64,000 bases of DNA, taken from CAWFXC01 sp963819735 (GTDB taxonomy: Bacteria > Actinomycetota > Acidimicrobiia > IMCC26256 > DASPTH01). The notes under the pieces are model-generated. The model ran no database searches, was not told where the DNA came from, and worked only from the letters and a program-made list of their open reading frames with translations. This document shows, piece by piece, positions 24,226 through 33,822 of this stretch. Position 1 is the first letter of the stretch, and each line of letters opens with the position of its first letter. Position numbers and translations under genes: made by a program. The stretch spans positions 868,001 to 932,000 of the forward strand of contig CAWFXC010000005.1 of the NCBI GenBank assembly GCA_963819735.1, read 5' to 3'.

Positions 24226-25464
24226 ATGACGAACACGATCGAGACCCCTCTGGTGGTCGAATCGCCGGAGCAGTCGGCGTTCCGGGCCGAGGTGCGGGCC
24301 TTCCTCGCCGCCAACGCGAAGCCCAAGCAGGACCTGGGGCCCTGGGCGGTCCCCACGTACGGAGATCCCGAGTCGGGCCGCCTCGGCTTCGACGAAGGTC
24401 GCGACTGGCATCGCACGCGGTACGCCGCCGGGATGACCGCGTTCACCTACCCGACCGAGTACGGCGGGCAGGGGGGCGAGGCGTGGATGGAGCGGATCTA
24501 CAACGAGGAAGCGCGGGGCTACGGCTCGTCGTCGGGCTTCGTGCACGCCACGATCTCGATGCTGGGCCCGACGCTGATGGCGTTCGGTACCGAGGAGCAG
24601 AAGCGCACGGTCCTGCCGCGCCTGCTGTCGGCCGAGGATTCGTACTGTCAGCTGTTCAGCGAGCCGGGCGCGGGATCCGACCTCGCGAGTCTGGCGTGTC
24701 GCGCGGTGCTCGACGGCGACGAGTACGTCGTCAATGGTCAGAAGGTGTGGAACTCCGCCGCGCAGTGGTGCGATCGCGGGTTCCTGCTCGTACGCACGAA
24801 CCCCGACGTGCCGAAGCACCACGGCATCACGATGCTGCTCGTCGACATGGACTCGCCCGGAGTGGAAGCGCGTCCCCTCGTGCAGGCCACCGGCGCCGCG
24901 CACTTCAACGAGGTGTTCTTCGAGGACGTGCGGATCCCGGCGGCGAACGTGCTGGGCCCGGTCGACGGCGGCTGGGCGTGTGCGCTCACGGTGATGTCGA
25001 ACGAGTCGGCGCTGATCGGCGATCAGCAGGGCTCGAAGACCTACCCGAAGCTCCTGCTCCTCGCCCGCGAGTACGGCAAGGCCGATGACCAGGTGATCCG
25101 CCAGCGGCTGGCCGAGGCCTACACGCGCGAGCAGCTCCTCGGGTTCATGGGCGATCGGATCATGACCGCGGTGCGCCGGCGGGAGCGGCCGCCGATCGAC
25201 CCGGCGATCCTGAAGCTGTACGTGTCGGAGAATCGCGTGCGTTCCGGCAACCTCGCGTCAGCGATCGCCGGTCCCGCGGGAATCCTGCTGGAGGAGGACA
25301 TCCAGCGCTGGGTCAATCTGGAGCTCGTCGGTCGGTACGGGATCTCGATCGGCGGCGGTACGACCGAAGTGCAGCTCAACAACCTCGCCGAGCGCGCGCT
25401 GGGGCTGCCGAAGGAGCCGACCAAGGACCGAGAGACACCGTGGAGCGCCTTGCTCCGGAGCTGA
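24226..25464 (+). CDS. Acyl-CoA dehydrogenase
   Basis: A 412-residue acyl-CoA dehydrogenase. YPTEYGGQGG in the N-terminal helical domain, CQLFSEPGAGSDLASL in the mid-domain, NGQKVWNSAAQWCDRG, and GGGTTEVQLNNLAERALGLP at the C-terminus are present. This subclass is common in actinobacterial steroid and branched-chain degradation. A GAGGAG ribosome binding site precedes the ATG, which lies 25 bp behind the monooxygenase gene, so they are probably co-transcribed. Confidence 0.92.
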   Translation: MTNTIETPLVVESPEQSAFRAEVRAFLAANAKPKQDLGPWAVPTYGDPESGRLGFDEGRDWHRTRYAAGMTAFTYPTEYGGQGGEAWMERIYNEEARGYGSSSGFVHATISMLGPTLMAFGTEEQKRTVLPRLLSAEDSYCQLFSEPGAGSDLASLACRAVLDGDEYVVNGQKVWNSAAQWCDRGFLLVRTNPDVPKHHGITMLLVDMDSPGVEARPLVQATGAAHFNEVFFEDVRIPAANVLGPVDGGWACALTVMSNESALIGDQQGSKTYPKLLLLAREYGKADDQVIRQRLAEAYTREQLLGFMGDRIMTAVRRRERPPIDPAILKLYVSENRVRSGNLASAIAGPAGILLEEDIQRWVNLELVGRYGISIGGGTTEVQLNNLAERALGLPKEPTKDRETPWSALLRS

Positions 25465-25498
25465 GCGAACTGCGCGGCCTCGTGCGGATCTGGACCTG

Positions 25499-25568
25499 GA
25501 TCTCCTGAGACCGATCTCCTGAGACCGATCTCCTGAGCCCGATCACCTGAGCCCGATCTCCTGAGACG
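25499..25568. repeat. Five tandem 14-bp repeats
   Basis: Units of GATCTCCTGAGACC run head to tail at 25499, 25513, 25527, 25541 and 25555, with one to three changes in the later copies. The array lies between the acyl-CoA dehydrogenase stop and the operator/promoter of the solute-binding protein gene. No spacers are present, so it is not CRISPR. Confidence 0.85.
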
Positions 25569-25593
25569 CGCAGTTGCGCGTCGCCTCCGATAT

Positions 25594-25613
25594 TGTACCG
25601 ACTGGTCGGACGA
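25594..25613. promoter_or_regulatory. TetR-type operator site A
   Basis: TGTACCGACTGGTCGGACGA matches the palindrome TGTACCGACCGGTCGGTACA at 16 of 20 positions. It lies 30 bp upstream of the solute-binding protein gene. Confidence 0.6.
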
Positions 25614-25642
25614 AAAACGTCGGCGCGGTATTGGGGGGAACG

Positions 25643-26953
25643 ATGCGGAGCTCACGGTTTCTGGCGACGATGGTCGCGGTCGTCGCGGTGATCGGCGCCG
25701 TGTGCACGCCCGCCGGGGCGCAGAGCGCCAAGCCCAAGGCCGACGACGTGGGCATCACCGGCACCGAGATCCGCCTCGCGGTCATCGCCGATGTCGACAC
25801 GCCGGTGCAGCCGGGGTTGTTCCAGGCCTCGGTCGACGCGGTGAAAGCGTGGGCCAAGGTGGTCAACCAGGCCGGCGGGATCGCGGGACGAAAGGTCGTC
25901 ATCGACTTCATCGACTCGAAGCTCAACCCCAACGACACCCGCAACGCGATCATCAAGGCGTGCTCCGACGACTTCGCCATGGTCGGCGGCGAGGCGCTGT
26001 TCGTGAACAACGTCGACGACATGGTCGCGTGCAAGAACGCGGCGGGACAGGCGATCGGGATCCCCGACGTCCCCGGGTTGGCCCTCGACCCCGCGCAGTC
26101 GTGTTCGCCGGTTACGTACACGATCATCGGACTCGGGCCGTACTGCGCGACGAAGAACGATCATCCGCAGACGTACATCGCGCCGCAAGGGGACGCGCTC
26201 TACTACCTGAAGAAGAACAAGAACCTTCACGGCATCTGGACGGTGCCTGCCGATCTGAAGTCGACCAAGAACGGATTGCTCCCGACGTACCAGGCCGCGG
26301 TGGACCTCGGGATCAAGAAGGACGGCAACGGCTTCTACGACGTGTTCCAGCGTGATCCGCAGAGCGCGATGACCCCGGTCGTGCAGGCGATCAAGGACGC
26401 CAACTCGACCTTCGCGTACAGCGGGAGCAACAAGATGCTCGACCTGCGCAAGGAAGCCGTCCTGCAGGGCGTCACCTCGGTGAAGGTGTGGGGCTGCACG
26501 CAGGCGTGCTACTCCCAGGCCTTCGTCGACCAGGGTGGCAGTTCGGTCGAAGGCACCCAGAGCGTGATCACGACATTGCCGTTCTACACGGAGTACAAGC
26601 TGAACCCGACGCTCAAGAAGCTCGTCGCCGCGGTCGGCGGTATCGACAAGGTCGACAGCAACGCGGTGGCCTCCTGGCTGGCCGCGCTCCTGTTCCAGGA
26701 CGCGGCGGCGAAGGCCACCGCCGGCGGCAAGACCCTCAGCCGTCAGACGCTGTTCGACGCGCTGAAGCAGGAGCACCAGTTCGATGCCGGTGGGATCATG
26801 GGCCCCGCCGACGTCGCCAACCACATGCCGCCGGGGTGCATCGTGATGACGCAGGTGAAGAACGGCAAGCTGGTCCGCACGTACCCGACGAAGCCCGGCA
26901 CCTTCGACTGCAACAAGAAGAATCTGGTCCAGATCAAGCTGGACCTCAACTGA
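25643..26953 (+). CDS. ABC transporter substrate-binding protein, LivJ/branched-chain type (Peripla_BP_6)
   Basis: A 436-residue exported binding protein. The signal peptide covers about the first 27 residues (FLATMVAVVAVIGAV, cleavage near AGAQ); no clear lipobox is seen. The mature start GTEIRLAVIADVDTPVQPGL and VNQAGGIAGRKVVIDFIDSK are typical of the type-I periplasmic-binding fold of branched-chain amino acid, urea or aromatic-acid transporters. It would capture a substrate of the local pathway. GGGGGGAA precedes the ATG. No permease or ATPase genes are in the window, so it must work with partners encoded elsewhere. Operator A lies just upstream. Confidence 0.88.
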   Translation: MRSSRFLATMVAVVAVIGAVCTPAGAQSAKPKADDVGITGTEIRLAVIADVDTPVQPGLFQASVDAVKAWAKVVNQAGGIAGRKVVIDFIDSKLNPNDTRNAIIKACSDDFAMVGGEALFVNNVDDMVACKNAAGQAIGIPDVPGLALDPAQSCSPVTYTIIGLGPYCATKNDHPQTYIAPQGDALYYLKKNKNLHGIWTVPADLKSTKNGLLPTYQAAVDLGIKKDGNGFYDVFQRDPQSAMTPVVQAIKDANSTFAYSGSNKMLDLRKEAVLQGVTSVKVWGCTQACYSQAFVDQGGSSVEGTQSVITTLPFYTEYKLNPTLKKLVAAVGGIDKVDSNAVASWLAALLFQDAAAKATAGGKTLSRQTLFDALKQEHQFDAGGIMGPADVANHMPPGCIVMTQVKNGKLVRTYPTKPGTFDCNKKNLVQIKLDLN

Positions 26954-26982
26954 CGGCGGTCATCCGTGGAAAGGTGTGCTCC

Positions 26983-27939
26983 ATGACGACGCAGCCCGAG
27001 CGAGTGGCCGACGAGGGCGTGCTAGACCCGTGGGTCGTCGAGTGGATGGCCGCCAATCCGGAACGCGCCACGCCGCTCGTCGACTTCCCGCCCGAGCTGC
27101 TCGAGCTGGCGCGCGGACCCGTTGGCTTCCCACCGCGGCGCGACATCGCGACGATCACCGACGACGACGTGGACGGCGTACCGATCCGGATCTACCAGGG
27201 TGAGGAAGCTCCCACCGGGCTCGTCGTCTACTTCCACGGCGGCGGCCACGTCATCGGCAGCATCGGGCTGATGGACAACGTCGCACGCGAGCTCGCCCAC
27301 GGCGCCGGTGCCGTCGTCGTGTCGGTCGGCTACCGGCTGGCGCCCGAGGACCCGTACCCCGCGGGGCTCGACGACTGCGAGCGGGTGACCCGCTGGGCGC
27401 TCGCGAACGCCGACCGGTTCGGCGTGTCGGCCGCCGCCGTCGCAGTGGCGGGGGAGAGCGCCGGAGGCAACCTGGCGGCCGCGGTCGCGCTCCGGCTCAG
27501 GGACGCGGGCGACGCGTCATTGGCCGGGCAGGCGCTCGTCTACCCGAAGGTGTCGGGCACCACCACATTCCCCTCCGAGGTCGAGTTCGACGGCCTCGTG
27601 ATCAGTCTCGCCGCCGGGGCGGGTTACTGGGCCGCGTACAGCGGTGGGCGCGACCTCGACGACGACCCGTACGCAGTTCCGCTCAGCGCCGCGGATCTCC
27701 GCGGGCTGCCGCCGGCGTTGGTGATGCTCGGTGGGTGCGACATGCTGCGCGACGAGGGCCGCGCCTACGCGGCTCGGTTGCGCGAAGCAGGTGTCGACGT
27801 CGACGAGGTCTGCTACGGCGGACAACCCCACGGCTTCGTCAACTTCGACTTCCCGATTGCGACCGTCGCGTTCGACCACATCGGCCGGTGGCTCCGCGCC
27901 ACGCTGGCGCGATCGAGCGGAGCCAACACCTCGCGCTGA
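26983..27939 (+). CDS. Alpha/beta hydrolase, hormone-sensitive lipase-type esterase
   Basis: A 318-residue esterase. The oxyanion-hole motif HGGG is at 85-88, the nucleophile Ser159 lies in GESAGG, and the acid and base are in GGCDMLRDEG and GQPHGFVNF. Esters made by the Baeyer-Villiger enzymes nearby are plausible substrates (inference). The frame is open far upstream, but the ATG at 26983 has GGAAAGG and lies 29 bp after the binding-protein gene; the upstream part only shadows that gene. Its 3' end almost meets the convergent Rieske gene. Confidence 0.9.
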   Translation: MTTQPERVADEGVLDPWVVEWMAANPERATPLVDFPPELLELARGPVGFPPRRDIATITDDDVDGVPIRIYQGEEAPTGLVVYFHGGGHVIGSIGLMDNVARELAHGAGAVVVSVGYRLAPEDPYPAGLDDCERVTRWALANADRFGVSAAAVAVAGESAGGNLAAAVALRLRDAGDASLAGQALVYPKVSGTTTFPSEVEFDGLVISLAAGAGYWAAYSGGRDLDDDPYAVPLSAADLRGLPPALVMLGGCDMLRDEGRAYAARLREAGVDVDEVCYGGQPHGFVNFDFPIATVAFDHIGRWLRATLARSSGANTSR

Positions 27940-27942
27940 GGA

Positions 27943-29709
27943 CTACGTCACGAACTCGGCCACCCGGCGATGGAAGCGCCACGTGCCGTCGTCGGGGTGG
28001 AGGACGTCGTGGTAGCGGCCGACGAGTTGGATCTTCCAGCCGGAATCGCCGAGCAGGATGAAGACGACGTCGCTGATCGCCGACGCCTCGTGGTCGTCCC
28101 ACTCGGTGACGAGTGTGTTGAGCACGAGGTGGCGCTGGTTCCGGACGGGTTGCACCCGCGCGTAAGCGGCGCGGAGCGCGTCGTGGCCGTCGTGGGTACC
28201 CAGGCCCGGGATGTCGCAGCCACCGTCGGCACAGAAGGTGGCGACGACGTCGTCGGTCCTGCCGTCGTCGAGCGCCTGCGTGTAGGCCGCGATCGCGGCG
28301 CGGACGCCTTCGGCAACCTCGGCGTGGGTGGCCGCGGTCGCCATCAGAAGCCGAGGTCGCGCGATCGGCTGTTCGAAGGGATACACGTTGACCGCCTCGA
28401 GCGCGGGTAGCAGTTGCTCGTGGGGCAGCCCGGCGAGGAAGCCGTCGACTGTCCGCTGGAAGTTCGAGATGTGTCCTTCGAGCCCACTGGACAGGCGCAT
28501 GTACTCGAACCCCTTGGCGTGCAGACCTTTCTGCTGCCGCGGAAGGTTCGAGAAGTCCTGCGCGGGAATCGCCGGCCACCGCGGGTCGTCGCACTCCCAG
28601 ACCTCCGGCGGCGTGGGCCGCGGCTGATCCTCACCCTCCGCCACCCGCCCGAGCGACCAGATCTCCATCGACGTCTCCTCCGGCCCCAGCGGCCGGAACC
28701 GGTAGGCAGAGGCGCTGCTGTACATCGGCAGCACGAAGTAGTGCGGGAACGCGTGGAAGAACGTCAGGTTGATCCCTTGCGCGTCGAGCACGTTGAGATC
28801 GGGCATGTCGTGTCCGGCGTCGCGGTGCCACCGCACGACCGCGTCGTTGAGCGTGCGGTTCCACAGGGCCATTGCGGGCGCCGAATCGGCGGGGAGCTCG
28901 ACGTCGCGCAGGCTCTCGGCGATGCGCACGTCGTCGGCATGACACATGCCGTCCATGCCGTCGCTCATCGCGCGCAGGTACCGGATGTCGGCGTCGATGA
29001 ACGCCTGCGGATCGAACGGCGCACCTTCGCGTAGCCCGAAGCGGGCGGGGATGACGAGCTGCGGGTGCGTCTGCACGACGTGGTACATCTCGACGAAGGC
29101 TTCGATGGCGAGCTTCCAGTTCACCGGGAGCGGCACGCGTACCACTTCTCGGCCCGCAGCGACTCGACCTTCCACGCGTCGAGACTCGTCGCCGCGGGCT
29201 CGAGGCACTGACGCACGGGCGGCGCGTCGGGGTCGAGATTGATCCACGCGCACCCACCCCACACTTCGCACCGCACGGGAACGAGGTCGAGGTCGTCCTC
29301 GATCAGGTTGTGCTCGGCGAACGTTCGCCGCTGCGTGACTGCGGTGTTCGTGCCGTCGAGCGCCGTAGCACCACCCGTGGAACGGGCACCGGAAGCCACG
29401 CGCGCAGGTGCCACTGCCCTGGACGACCTTCACGCCACGGTGACGACAGGCGTTCTGGAACGCGGTGACGCCCATGTCGTCGGTCCGCACGACGACGACC
29501 GACTGGTCGAGGAACTCGTACTCGACGAAGTCGCGCGGCTGCGGGATCTCCTCGAGCCGGCACGCCATCTGCCAGACCCGGGGCCACAGGAGCTCGGCCT
29601 CCATCGCGTAGAAGTCGGGATCGAAGTAGCGCTGCTTGGGGACGCGGTCGCGGAACTCCATCGCGTAGGGCACGGGGAGTGCCGACCACTGCTGTTCCAC
29701 GATCGACAT
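27943..29709 (-). CDS. Rieske non-haem iron oxygenase alpha subunit with C-terminal SnoaL-like domain, two internal frameshifts
   Basis: A ring-hydroxylating-type oxygenase. The Rieske cluster ligands are in CRHRGVKV and CPFHGWCYG; the catalytic domain has the EMYHVVQTHPQL iron-binding region. Between about 29365 and 29137 the frame is shifted: the neighbouring frame supplies AVTQRRTFAEHNLIEDDLDL and CEVWGGCAWINLDPD, so one extra base near 29367 and one missing base near 29138 compensate. After about residue 450 a SnoaL-type domain begins (ATAATHAEVAEGVRAAIAAY). A small shift near 28357 would instead end the oxygenase in ARDLGF with a TGATG overlap into a separate SnoaL gene, so fusion is not certain. 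Confidence 0.8.
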   Translation of the reverse strand: MSIVEQQWSALPVPYAMEFRDRVPKQRYFDPDFYAMEAELLWPRVWQMACRLEEIPQPRDFVEYEFLDQSVVVVRTDDMGVTAFQNACRHRGVKVVQGSGTCARGFRCPFHGWCYGARRHEHRSHAAANVRRAQPDRGRPRPRSRAVRSVGWVRVDQSRPRRAARASVPRARGDESRRVEGRVAAGREVVRVPLPVNWKLAIEAFVEMYHVVQTHPQLVIPARFGLREGAPFDPQAFIDADIRYLRAMSDGMDGMCHADDVRIAESLRDVELPADSAPAMALWNRTLNDAVVRWHRDAGHDMPDLNVLDAQGINLTFFHAFPHYFVLPMYSSASAYRFRPLGPEETSMEIWSLGRVAEGEDQPRPTPPEVWECDDPRWPAIPAQDFSNLPRQQKGLHAKGFEYMRLSSGLEGHISNFQRTVDGFLAGLPHEQLLPALEAVNVYPFEQPIARPRLLMATAATHAEVAEGVRAAIAAYTQALDDGRTDDVVATFCADGGCDIPGLGTHDGHDALRAAYARVQPVRNQRHLVLNTLVTEWDDHEASAISDVVFILLGDSGWKIQLVGRYHDVLHPDDGTWRFHRRVAEFVT

Positions 29710-29747
29710 CTTGCGCCCCTCCCCTCGGGGTAGCGTTGCCGAAGCCG

Positions 29748-29767
29748 TATACTAACCGGTCGGTACA
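29748..29767. promoter_or_regulatory. TetR-type operator site C
   Basis: TATACTAACCGGTCGGTACA matches the palindrome at 17 of 20 positions. It lies in the 84-bp divergent region between the Rieske gene and the third monooxygenase. Confidence 0.65.
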
Positions 29768-29793
29768 GAATCTCCGGGGGCCTGCCGCAACCG

Positions 29794-31424
29794 ATGGAAC
29801 CATCTGCATCCGCAGTTTCGGCCGAGGTCGACGTGCTCGTGGTCGGGGCCGGCATCACCGGCATCTACCAGCTGTACCGGGCCCGCGAAGCGGGCTTCTC
29901 GGCCCGCTTGCTCGAGGCGGGCAGCGGCGTCGGCGGCACGTGGTTCTGGAATCGCTACCCCGGCGCCCGGTTCGACTCCGAGAGCTACACCTACGGCTAC
30001 CTGTTCTCGCAGGAGCTCTTCGACGACTGGGAGTGGCAGGAGCACTTCGCGGGTCAGCCCGAGATCGAGCGCTACCTCAACCACGTCGTCGACCGCTTCG
30101 ACCTCCGCCGCGACATGCGGTTCGACGCGCCGGTCACCGCCGCGGTGTGGGACGAGGCGTCGGGCACCTGGGTGGTCACGACCGGCGACGGCAACGAGAT
30201 CCGCGCCCGCTTCCTGATCGCGGCGACCGGCGTGCTGTCGGTGCCGTACCTCCCCGACGTGCCGGGACGCGACGACTTCCGCGGCGTACAGCACCACACC
30301 GGACGCTGGCCGGCGACGCCCGTCGACTTCACGGGCAAGCGCGTCGCGGTCGATCGGCACCTCGTCGAGCGGCGTGCAGGTCGTTCCCGACCATCCTCGC
30401 CGACGTCGCGTCGCTCACCGTGTACCAACGCACCGCCAACTGGTGCACGCCGCTCAACAACCGGCCGATCACCCCCGAGGAGCAGGCGCGAGCTCCGCGC
30501 CGACTTCGAAGCCTCCGCGAGACGCTGAACACGTCACTCAGCGGCTTCGCCCACCCGGTGAACACGCGCGCTGCGTTCGACGACTCCGACGCGGAGCGAC
30601 GCGCGTTCTTCGAGCAGACTGTGGAACAGCCCCGGCTTCATGAAGCTCACGAGCAACTACTACGACCTGTTGTTCAACGAGGCTGCGAACGACGAGTGGT
30701 GCGCGTTCATCGCCGAGAAGATCCGCGGCATCGTCGCGCGATCCCGAGACCGCCGAGCGGCTGATCCCCAAGGATCATCGCTTCGGCGGCAAGCGGCCTC
30801 CGTTCGTCAACGGATACTTCGAGGCGTTCAACGACCCGAAGGTGTCGCTCGTCGATCTCCGGGAGACGCCGATCGTGCGGCTGACCGAGACGGGGATCGA
30901 GACGACCGACGGCGTGCGCGACTTCGACATCATCGTGTGGGCGACCGGCTTCGACTTCGGCACCGGCGCGCTCAACCGCATGGGGATCCGCGGTCGCGAC
31001 GGGCTCGCGCTCACGGAGCACTGGGCCGACGGGCCGACGACCTTCCTCGGCCTGCAGACGCGCGGGTTCCCGAACTTCTTCTTCCCCGGTGGACCGCACG
31101 CCGCCGCCGGAAACAACCCGCGCTACAACGGCGACCTGGTCGACATCGTCACCGACACGCTCGTCTACGCGACCGAACACGGCTACGACGTGATCGAGGT
31201 CGAGCGACGAGGCCGAGGAGCGATGGACGAGGATGGTCGACAAGGGCGCGGCCGCGACCACGTTCGGGACGATCAGCCAGTACTTCGGGACGAACATCCC
31301 GGGGAAGCCGCGGCGATACCTGCTGAACACGGGCGGCCGCCTGAAGCTCTTCGAGATCAGCGCCGACGTCGTGGCGAACGACTACCAGGCCTACGAGCTG
31401 TCGAAGGCGCGCGCCGGCAGTTAG
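29794..31424 (+). CDS. Baeyer-Villiger-type flavin monooxygenase, broken by about seven single-base indels
   Basis: The pieces in three frames assemble into one cyclohexanone-monooxygenase-like protein of about 540 residues. FAD motif GAGITG is at residues 18-23, then GGTWFWNRYPGAR, and the fingerprint FRGVQHHTGRWP keeps its His. The NADPH segment reads IGTSSSGVQV once an extra G near 30350 is removed. Further shifts lie near 30388, 30487, 30510, 30617, 30738 and 31205. The C-terminus KLFEISADVVANDYQAYELS reaches the TAG at 31424. No frame contains a nonsense mutation apart from those caused by shifts, which favours sequence error. It diverges from the Rieske gene with operator C between them. 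Confidence 0.75.
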
Positions 31425-32485
31425 ACGGTCGCGATCGGGGTGAGCGGCGAGCCCACGATGCCCGGGAGCCGGAGCGGCGGCGCGGTGAGCAGGAAGCGGC
31501 TCCGGTCGTGCTCGCGCAGCCACGTCGCCAGCTCGTGCAGGTACCACATCTCGCCGAGCGGCACGCCGAGCTTGAACAGGCAGAGGTGGTGGATCGGCAG
31601 CAGCGAGTGCGCTTGCCGTCGACCAGCGGGCCGCCGCCGAGCATCGCCTCGACCGCGTAGTTGTCGGCCACCAGCGCCGAGATCTGCGACTCGGCGATCC
31701 ACTCGAGCAGCGACTCGTCGCGCGCGTCGAGGCACGCGCACATCCGGTGGATCTCCACCGGGTCGGGTTCCCGGTTCCACTCGAGGACCTTGGTGGCGAA
31801 GCCGGTGTGGAGCAGCAGCATGTCGCCGGGCTCGACCACGACGTCGTCGGCCGCCATGATCTCCTCGAGCGTCGCGCGCTTGACCGCCCGGCAGTCGTGA
31901 CCGAGATGGTGCGCGAGGTCGACGAGCACGCCGCGGCCCTGCACGCCGTGGAACGCCATGTGCTCGAGGCCGAGGTGGTGCGCGAAGCACGCGTGCCCGC
32001 CGCCGTCGCCGCGCGGCATCGCTGCTCGGTCCGACGAGGTCGACCCCGGCGCGGTAGCCGTTGTAGTAGACGGCCTCGTCGACGCCGTCGCCGTCGGCGT
32101 CGAACTCGGCGCCCGACGTGCGCGAGCGAGTCCCACTGCGTCGAGTACTGCAGCCAGAGCGTCACCTGGTCGTCGGCCCACACGTCGGTAGAAGGTGTCG
32201 TCGCCCTCGCGGATCTCGCGCATGGGGACGTTGTAGAAGATCTCGGGGTTGCCGTCGCATGTCCTCGGTGGGCGCGAGGCGCGGCGGGTAGCGCCGCTGG
32301 TTCAGCGCGGTGCCGCCCGGGAAGTCGAGCGGCAGGCTCAGGCAGAAGCTGATGCCGGGCTCGACCTCGCGCACGCCCTCGAGCACCTTCTCGGGCGTGA
32401 GCAGGTTGATGCGGCCGAGCTCGTCGTCGTCGCCCCAGTCGCCCCACGTCGAGCCGTCCGGGCGTTGCGTCCACCGCTTCGTCAC
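31421..32485 (-). CDS. Cyclase-family (kynurenine formamidase-like) metal hydrolase, frameshifted
   Basis: Pieces in three frames give one cyclase-family (PF04199) protein of about 350 residues. The start TKRWTQRPDGSTWGDWGDDD is at GTG 32485 behind AAGGAG. LQYSTQWDSLAHVG carries the metal-binding His/Asp pattern, FHGVQGRGVLVDLA follows, then VEPGDMLLLHTGF and LLPIHHLCLFKLGVPLGEMW near the end. Such enzymes open amide, lactone or ring structures. Shifts occur near 32260, 32180, 32110, 32030 and 31615. Its stop overlaps the monooxygenase stop by 3 bases on the other strand, and operator B lies upstream. Confidence 0.72.
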
Positions 32486-32499
32486 GGCTGCTCCTTGTC

Positions 32500-32519
32500 T
32501 GTACCGACCGGTTGGTTTA
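32500..32519. promoter_or_regulatory. TetR-type operator site B
   Basis: TGTACCGACCGGTTGGTTTA matches the palindrome at 17 of 20 positions and lies in the 88-bp divergent region between the cyclase and amidohydrolase genes. Confidence 0.65.
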
Positions 32520-32573
32520 CCGATCGCGGGTACGGTATCGCGGTCGCCAATCAGCTCGCTCAGGGGGCTCGAC

Positions 32574-33816
32574 ATGACCGACACCCAGGACTTCGTCGTC
32601 TCGGCCGACGGGCACCTCCTCGAGCCGACCGACCTGTTCCGCACCCGCCTCCCGAAGCACCTGCGCGACCGCGCGGTCTGGGAGGAGGACTTCGAGATCG
32701 AGCCGCTCGTCGAGGGCGGCGCGCGCGTCTTCCGGCGTCTGCACACGCCGGGGTACGAGGGCTGGACGATCTCCCGCTACCGCCAGACCGGCGGGCGCAC
32801 GCCCGAGGGCGACCCCGAGCTCATCCTCGAGGACATCGACTTCGACGGCGTCGACGCGCAGGTGATGCACCCGAACCTCTCGCTGTTCGGGCTCTACTCC
32901 GACGACCACGAGCTGTCGATGGCGCACGCGCGCGTCTACAACGACTACGTCGTCGAGCGGTTCACGCCGTACTTCGACCGCATCGCGCCCACCGCGCCGG
33001 TTCCGCTCACCGACGTCGACGACGCGGTCGCCGAGATCGAGCGGGTCGCGGCCGCCGGGTTCCGCGCGATCCTGCTCCCCGCCACCCCGCCGATGCCGTA
33101 CTACTCGCGCGACTTCGACCCGGTGTGGGCCGCGGCGGAGGCCAACGGCGTGCAGGCGTTCTTCCACACGCAGACCGGCGGCGTGAAGGTGAACGACCCG
33201 ACGTCGACGACGCTGCAGGTCGTGATGGAACAGGCCACGCAGGTCAACCAGCCGATGACCGAGAAGTCGGCGTCGAAGCGGATGATCACGCAGGCGTGTA
33301 CAGCCCGATCGTGCCGCCGCAGGTGATCTGCGAGCTGATCGGCGGCGGCGTCGCCGAGCGCTATCCCGACCTCCACTTCGCGCTGATCGAGTTCAACGCG
33401 CACTGGCTGGCGTCGCTGGTCGGGGCCATGGACAAGTGCTGGGTCACCGGCATCGGCCAGGACGCCGACTGGTGGCTCGGCATCTGGGACGACACCGCCG
33501 CCCACCGACCAGCCCAACATGGCGCAGCTCTTCCGCCTGAACGAGAAGTGGCCCTACCCGCTGACGCCGAGCGAGTACGTGCAGCGCCAGTTCCACGTGT
33601 CGTTCCAGGACGACCCGGTCGCGGTCGCGTGCCGGCACATCACCGGCGTGTCGACGATCGTGTGGGGCAACGACTACCCGCACGCGGAAGGCACGTTCCG
33701 CGGCAGCCGGGAGCTGATCGAGCGGCTGTTCCGGCGTCCCCGCCGACGAGCAGGCCGCCATGATCGGCGGCACCCTCGCCGGGCTCCTCGGGTTCAGCGC
33801 GCCGGTGGCGGTCTGA
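32574..33816 (+). CDS. Amidohydrolase-family (PF04909) metal-dependent hydrolase, frameshifted
   Basis: A TIM-barrel hydrolase/decarboxylase of about 412 residues. VSADGHLLEPTDLFRTRLPK is the metal-binding start, DGVDAQVMHPNLSLFGLYSD and GFRAILLPATPPMPYYSRDF follow, then PDLHFALIEFNAHWL and VSTIVWGNDYPHAEG with the catalytic Asp. Related enzymes act on salicylate-like acids, lactones and acyl groups. Indels lie near 33297, 33507 and 33743. CAGGGGG precedes the ATG. It is transcribed away from the cyclase gene and shares operator B with it. Confidence 0.78.
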
Positions 33817-33822
33817 ACTTCG

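Noticed and set aside
22155..24446. 763-codon open frame on the minus strand
   Set aside because: It lies antisense to the P450, monooxygenase and acyl-CoA dehydrogenase genes, has a composition typical of GC-rich shadow frames, and shows no motif.
25499..25568. CRISPR-like repeat array
   Set aside because: The units are 14 bp and directly adjacent without spacers.
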